Counted from the stretch's first letter, positions 25,853 through 34,324 are shown. The stretch is 40,531 bases of DNA from Corynebacterium sp. (GCF_022712195.1 NZ_JALAGY010000070.1:1-40531), one strand, 5' to 3'. Made by a program: numbers and translations. Notes: generated from the letters alone by a model not told the origin.

Positions 25853-26794
25853 TCAGACCTCCGGGTCGGGGTCGGTTGCCGGGTCGGTTGCCGGGTCGGC
25901 GTCCCGGAAGGTGTAGCCGGACGGGATGACGATCACCGGGACCGGCGCCACCCGCAGCATCTTCGTGGAGGTGGAGCCCAGGAACATCCGGCCGTGGCTG
26001 GCCAGGCGGGACGAGGCGACGAGGACGATCTCGTCGTCGTGCCAGGTCAGTTCGGCCATGGCGGAGGGGACGTCGCGTCCGGTGGCGATGTGTGTGGTGG
26101 CCCGGCCGGCCTCGACGAGCTCGGCGGCGTCCTCCGCCAGGCGGGTGGTGGCGTAGGTCTGGAGGTCCTCGAGGACCCCGCTGGTCACCCCGGACTCGTC
26201 GGCGGGCACCGCCCGGTCGCTGACGTCGAGGGTGACCAGTGAGACCAGGCGCAGCGGGATGCCGCGGTCGCGGGCGGTGATGATCGCCTCGCCGATGAGG
26301 TCGGTGACCCCGCGCCGGGGGCCGAACATGGCGGTGACGTGCCCGAGCGGGCCGGGGTGCTCGTAGCCGGCCGGTGCGAGGGCGACCGGGACGTGGGAGG
26401 CGTGGAGCAGGTGCGACGCCATGGTGCCCAGCCGGTGCCGGCGGAGCAGTCCGCCGGGGCGGGAACCGGTGACGATGAGGCCGCCGTCGAGCCGCCGGGT
26501 GGCCTCGAGGAGGCCTTCCGGTGCGGACTGGGCGGGGACGAGGTGGGTGGTGCAGGGGACGTCGTCGGGGATGCCCGTCGCGGCCTCGTCGAGCCAGGTC
26601 TGCAGCTGCCGGTCCCGGATCCGGCCGTAGCTCTGGTCGAAGGGCTGGGCCGCGGTAAAGACGTCGTCCTCGGGGGCGACCATCACCAGGTGCAGGTGGG
26701 CGTCACGGTTCCTCGCCACCGCGATGCCGAGGTGCAGGGCGTCGCGTCCGGTGGAGGTCGCGCTGTAGCCGACGACGATGCGCGCGGTACCCAC
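25853..26794 (-). CDS. Tandem-domain universal stress protein
   Basis: Two UspA-like nucleotide-binding domains in 313 residues: the first starts RIVVGYSATSTGRDALHLGI, the second ends GSTSTKMLRVAPVPVIVIP. The latter matches the G-x(9)-G-S/T ATP-binding signature only partly, so nucleotide binding is uncertain. GTG start three bases after the putrescine oxidase stop; five bases before the permease gene's stop-start junction. Its role in a polyamine operon is unknown; regulation of the permease or a response to aldehyde and peroxide made by the oxidase are guesses. Confidence 0.85.
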   Translation of the reverse strand: MGTARIVVGYSATSTGRDALHLGIAVARNRDAHLHLVMVAPEDDVFTAAQPFDQSYGRIRDRQLQTWLDEAATGIPDDVPCTTHLVPAQSAPEGLLEATRRLDGGLIVTGSRPGGLLRRHRLGTMASHLLHASHVPVALAPAGYEHPGPLGHVTAMFGPRRGVTDLIGEAIITARDRGIPLRLVSLVTLDVSDRAVPADESGVTSGVLEDLQTYATTRLAEDAAELVEAGRATTHIATGRDVPSAMAELTWHDDEIVLVASSRLASHGRMFLGSTSTKMLRVAPVPVIVIPSGYTFRDADPATDPATDPDPEV

Positions 26795-26797
26795 GGC

Positions 26798-28285
26798 TCA
26801 GAGCCCCTCGACGATGGCCCGGGCCACGGCCTCGCCCTGCCGGACGGCGCCGTCGACGTGCTGGTAGCCCTCGGCGGCGATGTCGGAGCACGCGTAGTGG
26901 ATCGGGCCGGTCGGCCGGTTCTGCAGGTGCCCCCAGCGGTGGAGTCCGCCGAGGTCGTAGCTGGTGGCGTAGGCGCCGCGGGTCCATTCCTCGGCGGCCA
27001 TGTCGGACAGGTAGAAGGCGATCGGGTGCATGGTCTCCGGCCCGAGGTAGTCGGCCATCGCGGAGAGGATGGCCTCCCTGCGCTCGGCCTCCGGCAGGGC
27101 CCACATCTGCTCGGCGTAGACGTCGGACACGAACCCCACGAGTGTGCCGTTGGCGTCCTCGACCGGGTTGCCGTCGGCGTCCGCCTGCACGTTGGTGTTG
27201 TCGTAGACCTCCTGGACCAGGCGTCCCCCGCCGAAGGCGGTACCGGACAGTCCCTTGCCGCGCCAGAACGGGGTCTCGTAGACGGCGTGGACCTTGATGA
27301 CCAGGCCCATGGAGATGTGCTGGTGGGCGATGTGCTGTTCGCGGGGCAGCGGCGGCACGAACTGGATGCGGTTGTACAGGTTCGGGGGTACGGCGAGCAC
27401 CACGTTCCTGGCGTGCACGGTCACCTTGTCGGAGACCACGGTGACGGTCCCGGGTGCGCCGTTGTCCGGCACGCCGTCACGGACGTCGGCGGGGATGCCG
27501 TTGACCTCGTCGGCGGTGGTGGGGTCCACCTCGGCCCAGGTCAGTTCACGTGCGGGGGAGGACAGGACGATGTCGCCGCCGAGCTCGCGGATCCGGTCGG
27601 CGAGTGCCAGGGAGACGGACTGCATGCCGCCGACGACCCGCCTGTCGAGGATGAAGTCCTCGTCGACCAGGTTGGAGAACGAGCCGGCGGAGGCCGCCAT
27701 GAGCACGGCCTGCAGCGTGGAGAAGGCGTAGGACGGCTTGGTGAGCATGCCGGAGGCGACGTAGATCGACACGTTGTCGATGGCCTCCCGGTCGTCGCTG
27801 TGCTGTGCGAGCCAGTCGCGGAAGGGCACGGTGTCGAGTTCGGCGGCGCGTTCGGCGGCCCAGGGGGCCTCGACGCCGACCTCTTCGGCGAGGTCGTCGA
27901 GCAGGGCGATGAGCTTGTCCATCTCGGCCTCGGTCTTCCCGGAGCAGGGGAGACGGTCGCCTTCGTAGGTGTGGCGGGAGCCGTCCGGTGAGACGTACAC
28001 GGACTTGCCCTCGCGGTAGCGCTGGTAGGTCTGCAGTCCGAGTTCGTCGACCAGGTCGGTCAGGCGGGTCTGGTCGGGGGAGATCCACTGGCCGCCGATC
28101 TCGATGAAGTGGGGGTTGCCGTCGGCGTCGACGGTGGCGCCGTTCCAGGTGCGTCCGCCGACCCGGTCGCGTGCCTCCACGACGGTGACGGTCTTCCCTG
28201 CCTTGGCGAGCGTGTGTGCGGCGGTGAGGCCGGCGGGACCTGCGCCGATGACGACGACGTCGCGCTCGTGAGTGGTGGTGGTCAT
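26798..28285 (-). CDS. puo: Flavin monoamine oxidase, probable putrescine oxidase
   Basis: Oxidises putrescine to 4-aminobutanal with release of ammonia and hydrogen peroxide. The 495-residue protein has the FAD-binding motif VVIGAGPAGLTAAHTL (residues 11-26), VVEARDRVGGRTWNG, GGQWISPDQTRL, and a C-terminal FAD segment IHYACSDIAAEGYQHVDGAV. Overall it resembles actinobacterial putrescine oxidases of the monoamine oxidase family. ATG 28285 lies eight bases after AAGGAGG (28300-28294); the ATG at 28291 is too close to it. It is the first gene of an eight-gene operon whose later members supply its substrate. Product aldehyde would go to GABA through a semialdehyde dehydrogenase. Tyramine or another amine remains possible. 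Confidence 0.86.
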   Translation of the reverse strand: MTTTTHERDVVVIGAGPAGLTAAHTLAKAGKTVTVVEARDRVGGRTWNGATVDADGNPHFIEIGGQWISPDQTRLTDLVDELGLQTYQRYREGKSVYVSPDGSRHTYEGDRLPCSGKTEAEMDKLIALLDDLAEEVGVEAPWAAERAAELDTVPFRDWLAQHSDDREAIDNVSIYVASGMLTKPSYAFSTLQAVLMAASAGSFSNLVDEDFILDRRVVGGMQSVSLALADRIRELGGDIVLSSPARELTWAEVDPTTADEVNGIPADVRDGVPDNGAPGTVTVVSDKVTVHARNVVLAVPPNLYNRIQFVPPLPREQHIAHQHISMGLVIKVHAVYETPFWRGKGLSGTAFGGGRLVQEVYDNTNVQADADGNPVEDANGTLVGFVSDVYAEQMWALPEAERREAILSAMADYLGPETMHPIAFYLSDMAAEEWTRGAYATSYDLGGLHRWGHLQNRPTGPIHYACSDIAAEGYQHVDGAVRQGEAVARAIVEGL

Positions 28286-28302
28286 GTTCATGTCCTCCTT
28301 GT

Positions 28303-28323
28303 TAAATGAACCACATTCGTTTA
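28303..28323. promoter_or_regulatory. 21-bp imperfect dyad upstream of putrescine oxidase, probable TetR operator
   Basis: Arms TAAATGAA (28303-28310) and TTCGTTTA (28316-28323) pair at 7 of 8 positions around CCACA. It lies directly upstream of the ribosome site of the oxidase gene, in AT-rich DNA, and faces the divergent TetR gene 210 bases away. A second small dyad, CGGAA-N9-TTCCG (28363-28381), lies further upstream. Nothing else was recognised in the 247-base intergenic region. Confidence 0.55.
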
Positions 28324-28532
28324 GCGTGACCGTACATCCGCGACGGCGGGAACGCCAGGTTTCGGAACGAAAAATATTCCGCACCGGGCGCGCACCGGCC
28401 CCACCTGACCGACCGATGTAATGCACCACCTGCGACGATGTGGCCCAGGAAGCTCAGGTAAATTGTGTGTGACATCCGTGTCCGGGCGGCGCCGGGCCGG
28501 CCGGAACAGCACTCGGAGAGGCCTGGACAGTT

Positions 28533-29234
28533 ATGACGGAGAGCCGAACGGACCACGGGACGGGACGTCGTGCGGGGCGGCCGACCGCGCCCGTGCTCGA
28601 CCGCGGCCGCATCTCCGACGCCGCGCTCGCCCTGGTCACCGAGGAAGGGCAAGGGCGGCTCACCATGAAACGCCTGGCGTCCCGCCTGGGGGTGTCGGTG
28701 TCGGCCCTCTACAACCACATCGCCAACAAGGCCGACCTCCTGCTCCTGGTCGAGGACGCGGTGATGTCCCGCGTGGACGCGTCCGCGCTGGGCGACCTCG
28801 TGGACGCGGCGGACCCCCGCGCCGGGCTGCCCGGGGCGCTGCGGGCCTGGGGCCGGTCGTACCGCGACGTCTTCGCCGCCTACCCGGAGCTCGTCCCGCT
28901 CATCGCCACGATGCCGGTGTCCGGCGCGCCCGCCACCCGGCGGATGTACGAGACCGTCTCCGCCGGACTCGTGGCGGCCGGTGTGCCCCGGTCACAGGTG
29001 GTGACCGTGATCGTCTCCTTCGAGTCCTTCCTGTACGGCTCGGCGATGGACGCCAACGCGCCGACGGAGATCTTCTCCTCCGCGCCGGAGGAGTCGGACG
29101 CCCCGACGTTCCAGTCGGTCGTGCAGGCGTTCACCGCGCGGGTCACCGGCGCCCCGTCCGGAGCGGCCAACCCCTACGCCGACGACCCCTTCGAGTGGGG
29201 GCTGCAGGCCCTGGTCGACCGCGTCCTGCGGTGA
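28533..29234 (+). CDS. TetR-family regulator, probable repressor of the polyamine operon
   Basis: Protein of 233 residues. The HTH domain is DRGRISDAALALVTEEG, LTMKRLASRLGVSVSALYNHI and NKADLLLLVEDAV (residues 24-75), followed by a TetR_C-like ligand domain with a GRSYRDVFAAYPELVPL segment. It is divergent from putrescine oxidase, with a dyad in the shared region, so it likely represses that operon and responds to a polyamine or its breakdown product. The ATG at 28533 has only a weak, distant ribosome site. The last codons and the 33 bases after the stop belong to a 53-bp direct repeat that recurs at 34253. Confidence 0.88.
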   Translation: MTESRTDHGTGRRAGRPTAPVLDRGRISDAALALVTEEGQGRLTMKRLASRLGVSVSALYNHIANKADLLLLVEDAVMSRVDASALGDLVDAADPRAGLPGALRAWGRSYRDVFAAYPELVPLIATMPVSGAPATRRMYETVSAGLVAAGVPRSQVVTVIVSFESFLYGSAMDANAPTEIFSSAPEESDAPTFQSVVQAFTARVTGAPSGAANPYADDPFEWGLQALVDRVLR

Positions 29235-29267
29235 GTGCCGCCGGCCCCGTCGGTTGAGCGGTCCCGG
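29215..29267 (+). repeat. Left copy of a 53-bp direct repeat (DR1)
   Basis: The sequence from TCGACCGCG to GTCCCGG, covering the last TetR codons and the bases up to the ureohydrolase stop, matches 34253-34305 at 49 of 53 positions; the differences are CT/TC at the seventh to eighth codon region (two bases) and two C/T changes near the end. It forms the left edge of the lower-GC block. Confidence 0.9.
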
Positions 29268-30263
29268 TCAGGCCTGCTGTCCGGCGCGGAGGTCGGCCAT
29301 CAGCGTGATCAGATCATAGGCGATGTGGGACGCCGAGATGCCGGTGATTTCGGCGTGGTCGTAGGCGGGCGCAACTTCCACGACGTCTGCACCCACGATG
29401 TTGAGCCCGCGGAGTCTCCGTAGGATCTCGAGGATCTCCCGGCTGGTCATGCCGCCGGCCTCCGGTGTTCCTGTCCCGGGAGCATGCGCGGGATCGAGGA
29501 CATCAATGTCGACCGAGATGTACAGGGGCCGGTCGCCGACGCGGTCGCGCAGGCGGTCGGCGATTTCGTCGACCCCCTGCCTGAAGACGTCCGAGCTGGT
29601 CAGGATGCCAAAGCCGAAACGCCTGTCGTCCTCCAGATCCTTGTGTCCGTAGAGAGGGCCGCGGGTTCCGACGTGGCAGATCGCCTCTGTGTCGATGACG
29701 CCTTCTTCGGCGGCGCGTCGGAAAGGGGTCCCGTGGGTGTAGTCGGCGCCGAAGTAGGTGTCCCACGTGTCCAGGTGAGCGTCGAAATGCAGGAAGGCGA
29801 CCGGCTGTCCTGCGCGGCGGGTGGCTGCGCGAAGCAAGGGGAGGGCGATGGTGTGGTCGCCTCCGATCGTCATCAGTGAACTGCCGTCAGCGGTGAGTTC
29901 CAGGGCGTCGTGCTCGACGGACTCGATCGCTTCGTTGATGTTGAACGGATTGACCGCCATGTCACCGGCGTCAGCTACTTGGACCTGTGCGAACGGCGAG
30001 GTGTCGGTGGCGGGGTTGTAGGGGCGCAGCAGTCGGGACGACTGTCGGACGTGCCCTGAGCCGAAGCGTGCTCCTGAACGGTAGGACACGCCGGTGTCGA
30101 ACGGGACCCCCACTACCTTGATCCCGGCGGTCTTGCCCTCGGCGGCCAGGTCTCTGAGACGGGGCAGCAATGCGAACGTGGATTCCCCGCTGTAGCGGGG
30201 GACGAGCGAGGAGTCGACCGGGCCGATGTTCCCGTTGTCGATTACTCGGGGCGTGTGCAGCAT
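29268..30263 (-). CDS. Ureohydrolase (agmatinase/guanidinobutyrase family)
   Basis: Mn-dependent enzyme that splits a guanidino compound into an amine and urea. The 331-residue protein has the complete binuclear metal set of the arginase family: His137 in GGDHT, Asp161, His163 and Asp165 in FDAHLDT, and Asp252 and Asp254 in SVDIDVLDP. The N-terminal [16 protein letters not shown] and [13 protein letters not shown] are typical of agmatinase, guanidinobutyrase and guanidinopropionase-like enzymes, which cannot be separated by eye. GAAAGG is seven bases before the ATG. It is co-transcribed with the XRE regulator (34-base gap). With GabT/GabD nearby, 4-guanidinobutyrate (giving GABA) or agmatine (giving putrescine) are the best guesses. 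Confidence 0.9.
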   Translation of the reverse strand: MLHTPRVIDNGNIGPVDSSLVPRYSGESTFALLPRLRDLAAEGKTAGIKVVGVPFDTGVSYRSGARFGSGHVRQSSRLLRPYNPATDTSPFAQVQVADAGDMAVNPFNINEAIESVEHDALELTADGSSLMTIGGDHTIALPLLRAATRRAGQPVAFLHFDAHLDTWDTYFGADYTHGTPFRRAAEEGVIDTEAICHVGTRGPLYGHKDLEDDRRFGFGILTSSDVFRQGVDEIADRLRDRVGDRPLYISVDIDVLDPAHAPGTGTPEAGGMTSREILEILRRLRGLNIVGADVVEVAPAYDHAEITGISASHIAYDLITLMADLRAGQQA

Positions 30264-30297
30264 GAAAATGCCTTTCGTGATGTCGTCGTGGTGTCTT

Positions 30298-30864
30298 TCA
30301 GGTGGTTGCGAGGATCCAGAGCACCGTCGTCGGATCTGAACTCGGGTTACGCCAGGAGTGCGGTTCCGAGCCGGGGAGGGTCACGGTGTCGCCTGTGCGC
30401 ATGTGTATCTCCTGGTCGGGAGTCTGGAGTACGAACTGGCCCGAGATCACGTGGACTGATTCGACGGTGCAGTCCATGGTGTAGAGCTCGTCCTCACCGG
30501 CCCCCTTCCCGTCTATGACAGCGTGGAGTATTCGCAGGTCCTGCCGTCCCCGCGGGGTGACAAGACGTTCTGTGATGCCTTCCCCGCCGAGATCGACGAT
30601 CGGGGCCTCTCCGAGCGGAATGAGGTCGGTGTCAGGAGTGTCGAGGATCGCTCCAGGAGGCACCCCCAGCACTTCGCAGATCGTGACCAGCGATGCCACG
30701 GAAGGGCTGGTGACGTCGCGCTCCACCCGGGACAGGAATCCTTTGGAGAGGCCGGTGGCCTGGGACAGCTGGTCCAGCGTGATGCGGTTCTGCTGGCGCA
30801 GGGCACGGAGCCGGCGCCCCGGTTGCGAACTGTATCCGCCGGACTCGGCGGGGAGCGACTTCAT
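30298..30864 (-). CDS. XRE-family regulator with C-terminal cupin domain
   Basis: Regulator of 188 residues: helix-turn-helix ([19 protein letters not shown], then [19 protein letters not shown], residues 19-57) and a cupin sensor domain (about 110-185, with the [18 protein letters not shown] and [11 protein letters not shown] strands). This layout is that of PuuR and related regulators of polyamine or amino-acid use. AGGAGG precedes the ATG at a suitable distance. It heads the minus-strand unit with the ureohydrolase gene and is divergent from the symporter/ThDP operon, so it likely governs both. Confidence 0.88.
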   Translation of the reverse strand: MKSLPAESGGYSSQPGRRLRALRQQNRITLDQLSQATGLSKGFLSRVERDVTSPSVASLVTICEVLGVPPGAILDTPDTDLIPLGEAPIVDLGGEGITERLVTPRGRQDLRILHAVIDGKGAGEDELYTMDCTVESVHVISGQFVLQTPDQEIHMRTGDTVTLPGSEPHSWRNPSSDPTTVLWILATT

Positions 30865-31048
30865 GGAACCGCGCCTCCTGTTAACTGTTGGATAAAAAAT
30901 GTTGCCTGGTGGACAACTACCGGTTAGTGTAGGCCGTCACACGCCACCAATCAAGAGATCCACACCACAACGGATGTGCATACGGGTCGCGACCGTGTAT
31001 CCACGCCGTGGCTCCCTCGATTGGCTAATCCACTGACGGGAGAAGCTT
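30865..31048. promoter_or_regulatory. Divergent control region between XRE regulator and symporter
   Basis: This 184-base gap contains AT-rich DNA near the regulator, a plausible plus-strand promoter (TTGCCT 30903-30908 and TAGTGT 30925-30930, 16-base spacer), a weak dyad GTTG-N9-CAAC (30901-30917) over the same spot, and a perfect 10-bp palindrome GGTCGCGACC (30985-30994). Which, if any, is the XRE operator cannot be decided by eye. Confidence 0.4.
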
Positions 31049-32563
31049 GTGAACTGGTTAAACACTGTCATCATCGTGCTGTACCTGGCAGTCATGCTGT
31101 GGTTCGGCTGGTGGGGCCAGCGAAGGGTCAACAACCGTGCCGACTACCTTGTGGCGGGCCGGAGGCTCGGGCCGGTCTTCTACGCGGGCACCATGGCTGC
31201 CGTGGTGCTGGGTGGAGCTTCGGCTGTCGGAGGGATGGGGCTCGGCTACGAATTCGGGTTGTCGGGGTTCTGGCTGGTTACGGCCATCGGCGTCGGCGTC
31301 CTGATTCTGAGCCTCTGCTTCGCGCCCCTGCTGCAGCGGCTCAGGATCTACACCGTCACCCAGATGCTCGGCCTGCGCTACGGGGGAACGACGACTCGGG
31401 TGGCCTCGGTCGTCATGCTCGGCTACACGGTCATGCTCACGGTGACGTCGACCAGCGCCTACGCCTCCATCTTCACCGTTCTCTTCGGATGGGACCGGTG
31501 GCTGGCCCTCGTCGTCGGCGGGGGAATCGTGCTCTTCTACTCCACGACGGGCGGAATGCTGTCGATCACGCTTGCTGACATGGCTCAGATCATGGTCATC
31601 ACAGTCGCAGTATTCTTCCTGATGCTGCCGTTGTCCTTCAGTGACGCCGGGGGCTGGTCGGGAATGCACGAACGACTCGGGTCCGAGTTCTTTGATATCG
31701 GCGGCATCGGACTGCAGTCGATCATCACTTACTTCGTGATCTACACTCTGGGGCTGCTGATCGGCCAGGACATTTGGCAGCGGGTCTTCACCGCCAGGTC
31801 TCCACAGGTTGCTCGGTGGGGAGGCGCCGGCGCGGCCGTCTACTGCATACTGTTCGCGATCGCCGGCGCGGTCATCGGGATGGCATCTGCGGTGCTTCTC
31901 CCGGGGATCGAGAACAGGGACGACGTCTATGCCCAGGTGGCGACGGAGATTCTCCCGGCCGGTCTCGGCGGTATCGCACTTGCCGGCGGCCTCGCCGCGA
32001 TGATGTCCACCGCTTCTGGTGGGCTGATCGCTGCATCCACCGTCGCAAAGGAAGATGTCGTACCGCTCGTGCGCTCCCTGACGGGAAAGCCTGTGCCTGT
32101 GGCCGGAGCGACCTCGGACGAAGGTGGTGGCGGCGACGAGGTGAGAGGCAACCGCCTGTGGGTGCTGGGACTCGGTCTGCTCACGCTCGCGATCGCGATG
32201 GTCGTCCCCGATGTCGTAGCGGCGTTGACCATCGCATATGACCTGCTCGTCGGTGGCCTGCTCGTGGCCATCATCGGAGGGATCGTCTGGAAGCGCGGTA
32301 CAGGTAAAGGGGCCATGTGGTCCATGGTCGCGGGCACTCTCGGCACGATCGTGACCATGGTCGTCCTCGAGATGAACGCGGACGAAAGGCTCGGAGGGAT
32401 TCTCGCCAATGAGCCGATCTACGCGGGACTGCTGCTTTCGTTCGTAGTTTTCGTGGTTGTGTCTCTCATGACACCTCCGACTGCGCCGGAAGTACTGTCA
32501 GCGTGGAAGGTACGGATATCGGGGAAGAAGTCGAAGGTTAACCACAACAGCGAGGAGGAATGA
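31049..32563 (+). CDS. Sodium:solute symporter (SSS family)
   Basis: Na+-driven uptake carrier of 504 residues with about 13 membrane segments. Family marks include the N-terminal YLAVMLWFGWWGQRRVNN, the RADYLVAGRRLG stretch after helix 1, QMLGLRYG near residue 110 and the conserved GGLAAMMSTASGGLIAASTV region near 315. GTG start with GGGAGA five bases ahead. The stop overlaps the ThDP-enzyme start (ATGA), so carrier and enzyme are translationally coupled and likely handle the same compound. A guanidino acid or basic amino acid is inferred from the divergent ureohydrolase. Confidence 0.87.
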   Translation: MNWLNTVIIVLYLAVMLWFGWWGQRRVNNRADYLVAGRRLGPVFYAGTMAAVVLGGASAVGGMGLGYEFGLSGFWLVTAIGVGVLILSLCFAPLLQRLRIYTVTQMLGLRYGGTTTRVASVVMLGYTVMLTVTSTSAYASIFTVLFGWDRWLALVVGGGIVLFYSTTGGMLSITLADMAQIMVITVAVFFLMLPLSFSDAGGWSGMHERLGSEFFDIGGIGLQSIITYFVIYTLGLLIGQDIWQRVFTARSPQVARWGGAGAAVYCILFAIAGAVIGMASAVLLPGIENRDDVYAQVATEILPAGLGGIALAGGLAAMMSTASGGLIAASTVAKEDVVPLVRSLTGKPVPVAGATSDEGGGGDEVRGNRLWVLGLGLLTLAIAMVVPDVVAALTIAYDLLVGGLLVAIIGGIVWKRGTGKGAMWSMVAGTLGTIVTMVVLEMNADERLGGILANEPIYAGLLLSFVVFVVVSLMTPPTAPEVLSAWKVRISGKKSKVNHNSEEE

Positions 32564-34272
32564 TGACCAACAAACAGGATTCTGGTACTGCCGACGGAGT
32601 GCGCATCGGCGGTGATGTGGTACTGGAAACTCTCCGCGCACTAGGGGCCCGCGGAGTGATCGGGCTTCCCGGACAGCATGCACTGGGACTGTTCGATGCC
32701 CTCAGGCGTTCCGATCTTCACTATCTCGGCGCACGGGTAGAGAACAACGCCGGTTTCATGGCGGATGGATTCTCGCGTGCAAGGGGAGTCGTGGCTCCTC
32801 TGTTGTTGTCGACCGGGCCGGGAGCCCTCACGTCCCTTGCGGCGCTGCAGGAGGCGGCGGCGTCCTCGATTCCTGTCCTCGCCTTGAGTGCGCAGGTCCC
32901 GGTGGCAGGGCTGGGCGGTGGGAGGCACGGCTACCTGCATGAGCTTCCCATGCAGTCCGATTCGTTCCGTGGAGTGGTCAAGCATGTGGTGACGGTTCGA
33001 AACCTGAGTCAGATTCCTACGGCCGTCGCCGATGCCTGGTGCATCGCGGCGACCGCCCCGAAGGGCCCTGTGCTGGTCGAGATTCCCCAGGACATCCTCC
33101 TGGAGGACGCGGGTGAAATCATCCCGCAGATCACCGGAAGTGACCTTGCGGACCGGGCTGCACCTCGACCTCTGGAACCGATCTCCGAGGTCGTTGACCG
33201 TGCAGTCGAGCTGCTCGACACCGCCAGGAAGCCGGTGATACTCGCCGGTGGCGGCGTGGTTCGGTCAGCTGCAGAACGTGAGTTGACGTCCCTCGCTGAA
33301 CGTCTGGATGCACCGGTGGTGAGCACCATCGGCGGCAAGAGTGCATTGCCCTGGGCGCATCCCCTGTCTGCGAGGTCATGGATAGAGGACATCGCCACGA
33401 CAGAGTTTCTCGAGGAAGCCGATGTACTGCTCATCGTCGGAAGTGGTGTAGGCGAGCTCTCAAGCAACTACCACACGTTTGCGCCGCAGGGAAAAGTCAT
33501 ACAGGTCGAGGCGGATCTGGGAAAGCTCGGTTCCAATCATCGCGGAATCGGAATACACGCGGATGCCCGACTAACGCTGGCCTTGTTCGACGACCTTCTT
33601 GAATCCCGTGGTCGGGTATCCGATCCGCATCGGCGCGCCGATGCTGTTCACAGGGTCAACTCTTTGCTGAAGGCGGTTTCCGAGAGAATCGCCGGCCAAC
33701 CTCTTGACAAGGAACGACGGCTTATCGACGGTCTGCGTGAATCAGTACCGGATGATACTCGGGTCTACTGGGATATGACGGTACTGGCCTACTGGGCATG
33801 GTCCGCATGGGACGTTCGAAATGACGAGTTCGCCTCGGCACAGGGAGCAGGGGGACTCGGATACGGTTTTCCGGCGGCACTGGGATCAGCATTCGGTCGC
33901 CGTATCGAAGGAGAACACTCGTCGGTGCTGGCGGTCTCCGGGGACGGAGGGGCGCTGTACGGTATCGCCGAACTTGCTGTCGCGGCGCAGGAGAAACTTC
34001 CGGTGGTGTGGTTCATCGTCGATGATGGTGGATACGGCATTCTTCGTGAGTACATGGAGGGTGCCTTCGGTACTGCGACGGCGACGGAGCTCACGCGCCC
34101 CGATTATGTCCAGTTGGCGGAGTCCTTCGGCGTGAAGGCCGAGTCCACGACGATCGAAGACGCTCCGGCGGCAGTCGCGCGTGCGTTGGCTTCCGGAGAA
34201 CCCCGTGTCGTTGTGCTTCGTGCGGTGCTGGACCTTTTCGCACCGACCCACCTCGACCGCGTCTCGCGGTGA
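32560..34272 (+). CDS. ThDP-dependent enzyme of the acetolactate synthase/decarboxylase family
   Basis: Thiamine-diphosphate enzyme of about 570 residues with the three-domain order Pyr (to about 180), central (about 200-330) and PP (about 380-550). The cofactor-activating Glu61 lies in ARVENNAGFMADGFSRA. The Mg-ThDP motif begins GDGG (Asp462), but the usual Asn-Asn 26-27 residues later is Asp488-Asp489 in FIVDDGGYGIL. It lacks a companion small subunit, so valine/isoleucine synthesis is unlikely. Coupled to a symporter and facing a ureohydrolase, it could be a 2-ketoarginine decarboxylase like AruI, producing 4-guanidinobutanal; this is inference. ATG 32563 is better spaced from GAGGAGG than 32560. 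The last codons and stop fall in the 53-bp repeat DR2. Confidence 0.8.
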   Translation: MMTNKQDSGTADGVRIGGDVVLETLRALGARGVIGLPGQHALGLFDALRRSDLHYLGARVENNAGFMADGFSRARGVVAPLLLSTGPGALTSLAALQEAAASSIPVLALSAQVPVAGLGGGRHGYLHELPMQSDSFRGVVKHVVTVRNLSQIPTAVADAWCIAATAPKGPVLVEIPQDILLEDAGEIIPQITGSDLADRAAPRPLEPISEVVDRAVELLDTARKPVILAGGGVVRSAAERELTSLAERLDAPVVSTIGGKSALPWAHPLSARSWIEDIATTEFLEEADVLLIVGSGVGELSSNYHTFAPQGKVIQVEADLGKLGSNHRGIGIHADARLTLALFDDLLESRGRVSDPHRRADAVHRVNSLLKAVSERIAGQPLDKERRLIDGLRESVPDDTRVYWDMTVLAYWAWSAWDVRNDEFASAQGAGGLGYGFPAALGSAFGRRIEGEHSSVLAVSGDGGALYGIAELAVAAQEKLPVVWFIVDDGGYGILREYMEGAFGTATATELTRPDYVQLAESFGVKAESTTIEDAPAAVARALASGEPRVVVLRAVLDLFAPTHLDRVSR

Positions 34273-34305
34273 GTGCCGCCGGCCCCGTCGGCTGAGCGGC
34301 CCCGG
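34253..34305 (+). repeat. Right copy of the 53-bp direct repeat (DR2)
   Basis: Matches 29215-29267 at 49 of 53 positions in the same orientation. It covers the last codons (LDRVSR and stop) of the ThDP-enzyme gene and 33 bases beyond, just as DR1 covers the last codons (VDRVLR and stop) of the TetR gene, so two unrelated proteins share the same C-terminal coding tail. Confidence 0.9.
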
Positions 34306-34324
34306 GAGGCCAAGGATCCCGCGT

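Larger units (their letters stand above)
29215..34305. other. Direct-repeat-bounded lower-GC module (possible acquired guanidino-compound islet)
   Basis: About 5.1 kb carrying ureohydrolase, XRE-cupin regulator, sodium/solute symporter and ThDP enzyme, with a 53-bp direct repeat at each end. Hand counts give 34/60 GC at 33481-33540 and again at 33661-33720, against about 42/60 in neighbouring operons. Removing one repeat and the block would leave the TetR gene facing the PucR gene directly. There is no transposase or integrase inside. Confidence 0.6.

Noticed and set aside
30865..31048. Guanidine riboswitch in front of the guanidino-related genes
   Set aside because: I saw none of the conserved stems or ACG-containing loops of guanidine-I to -III classes here or upstream of the ureohydrolase; a covariance-model search would settle it.
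29215..34305. 53-bp repeats as transposon target-site duplications
   Set aside because: Target duplications are normally 2-14 bp, and no transposase or terminal inverted repeats are present. Another mechanism is needed.
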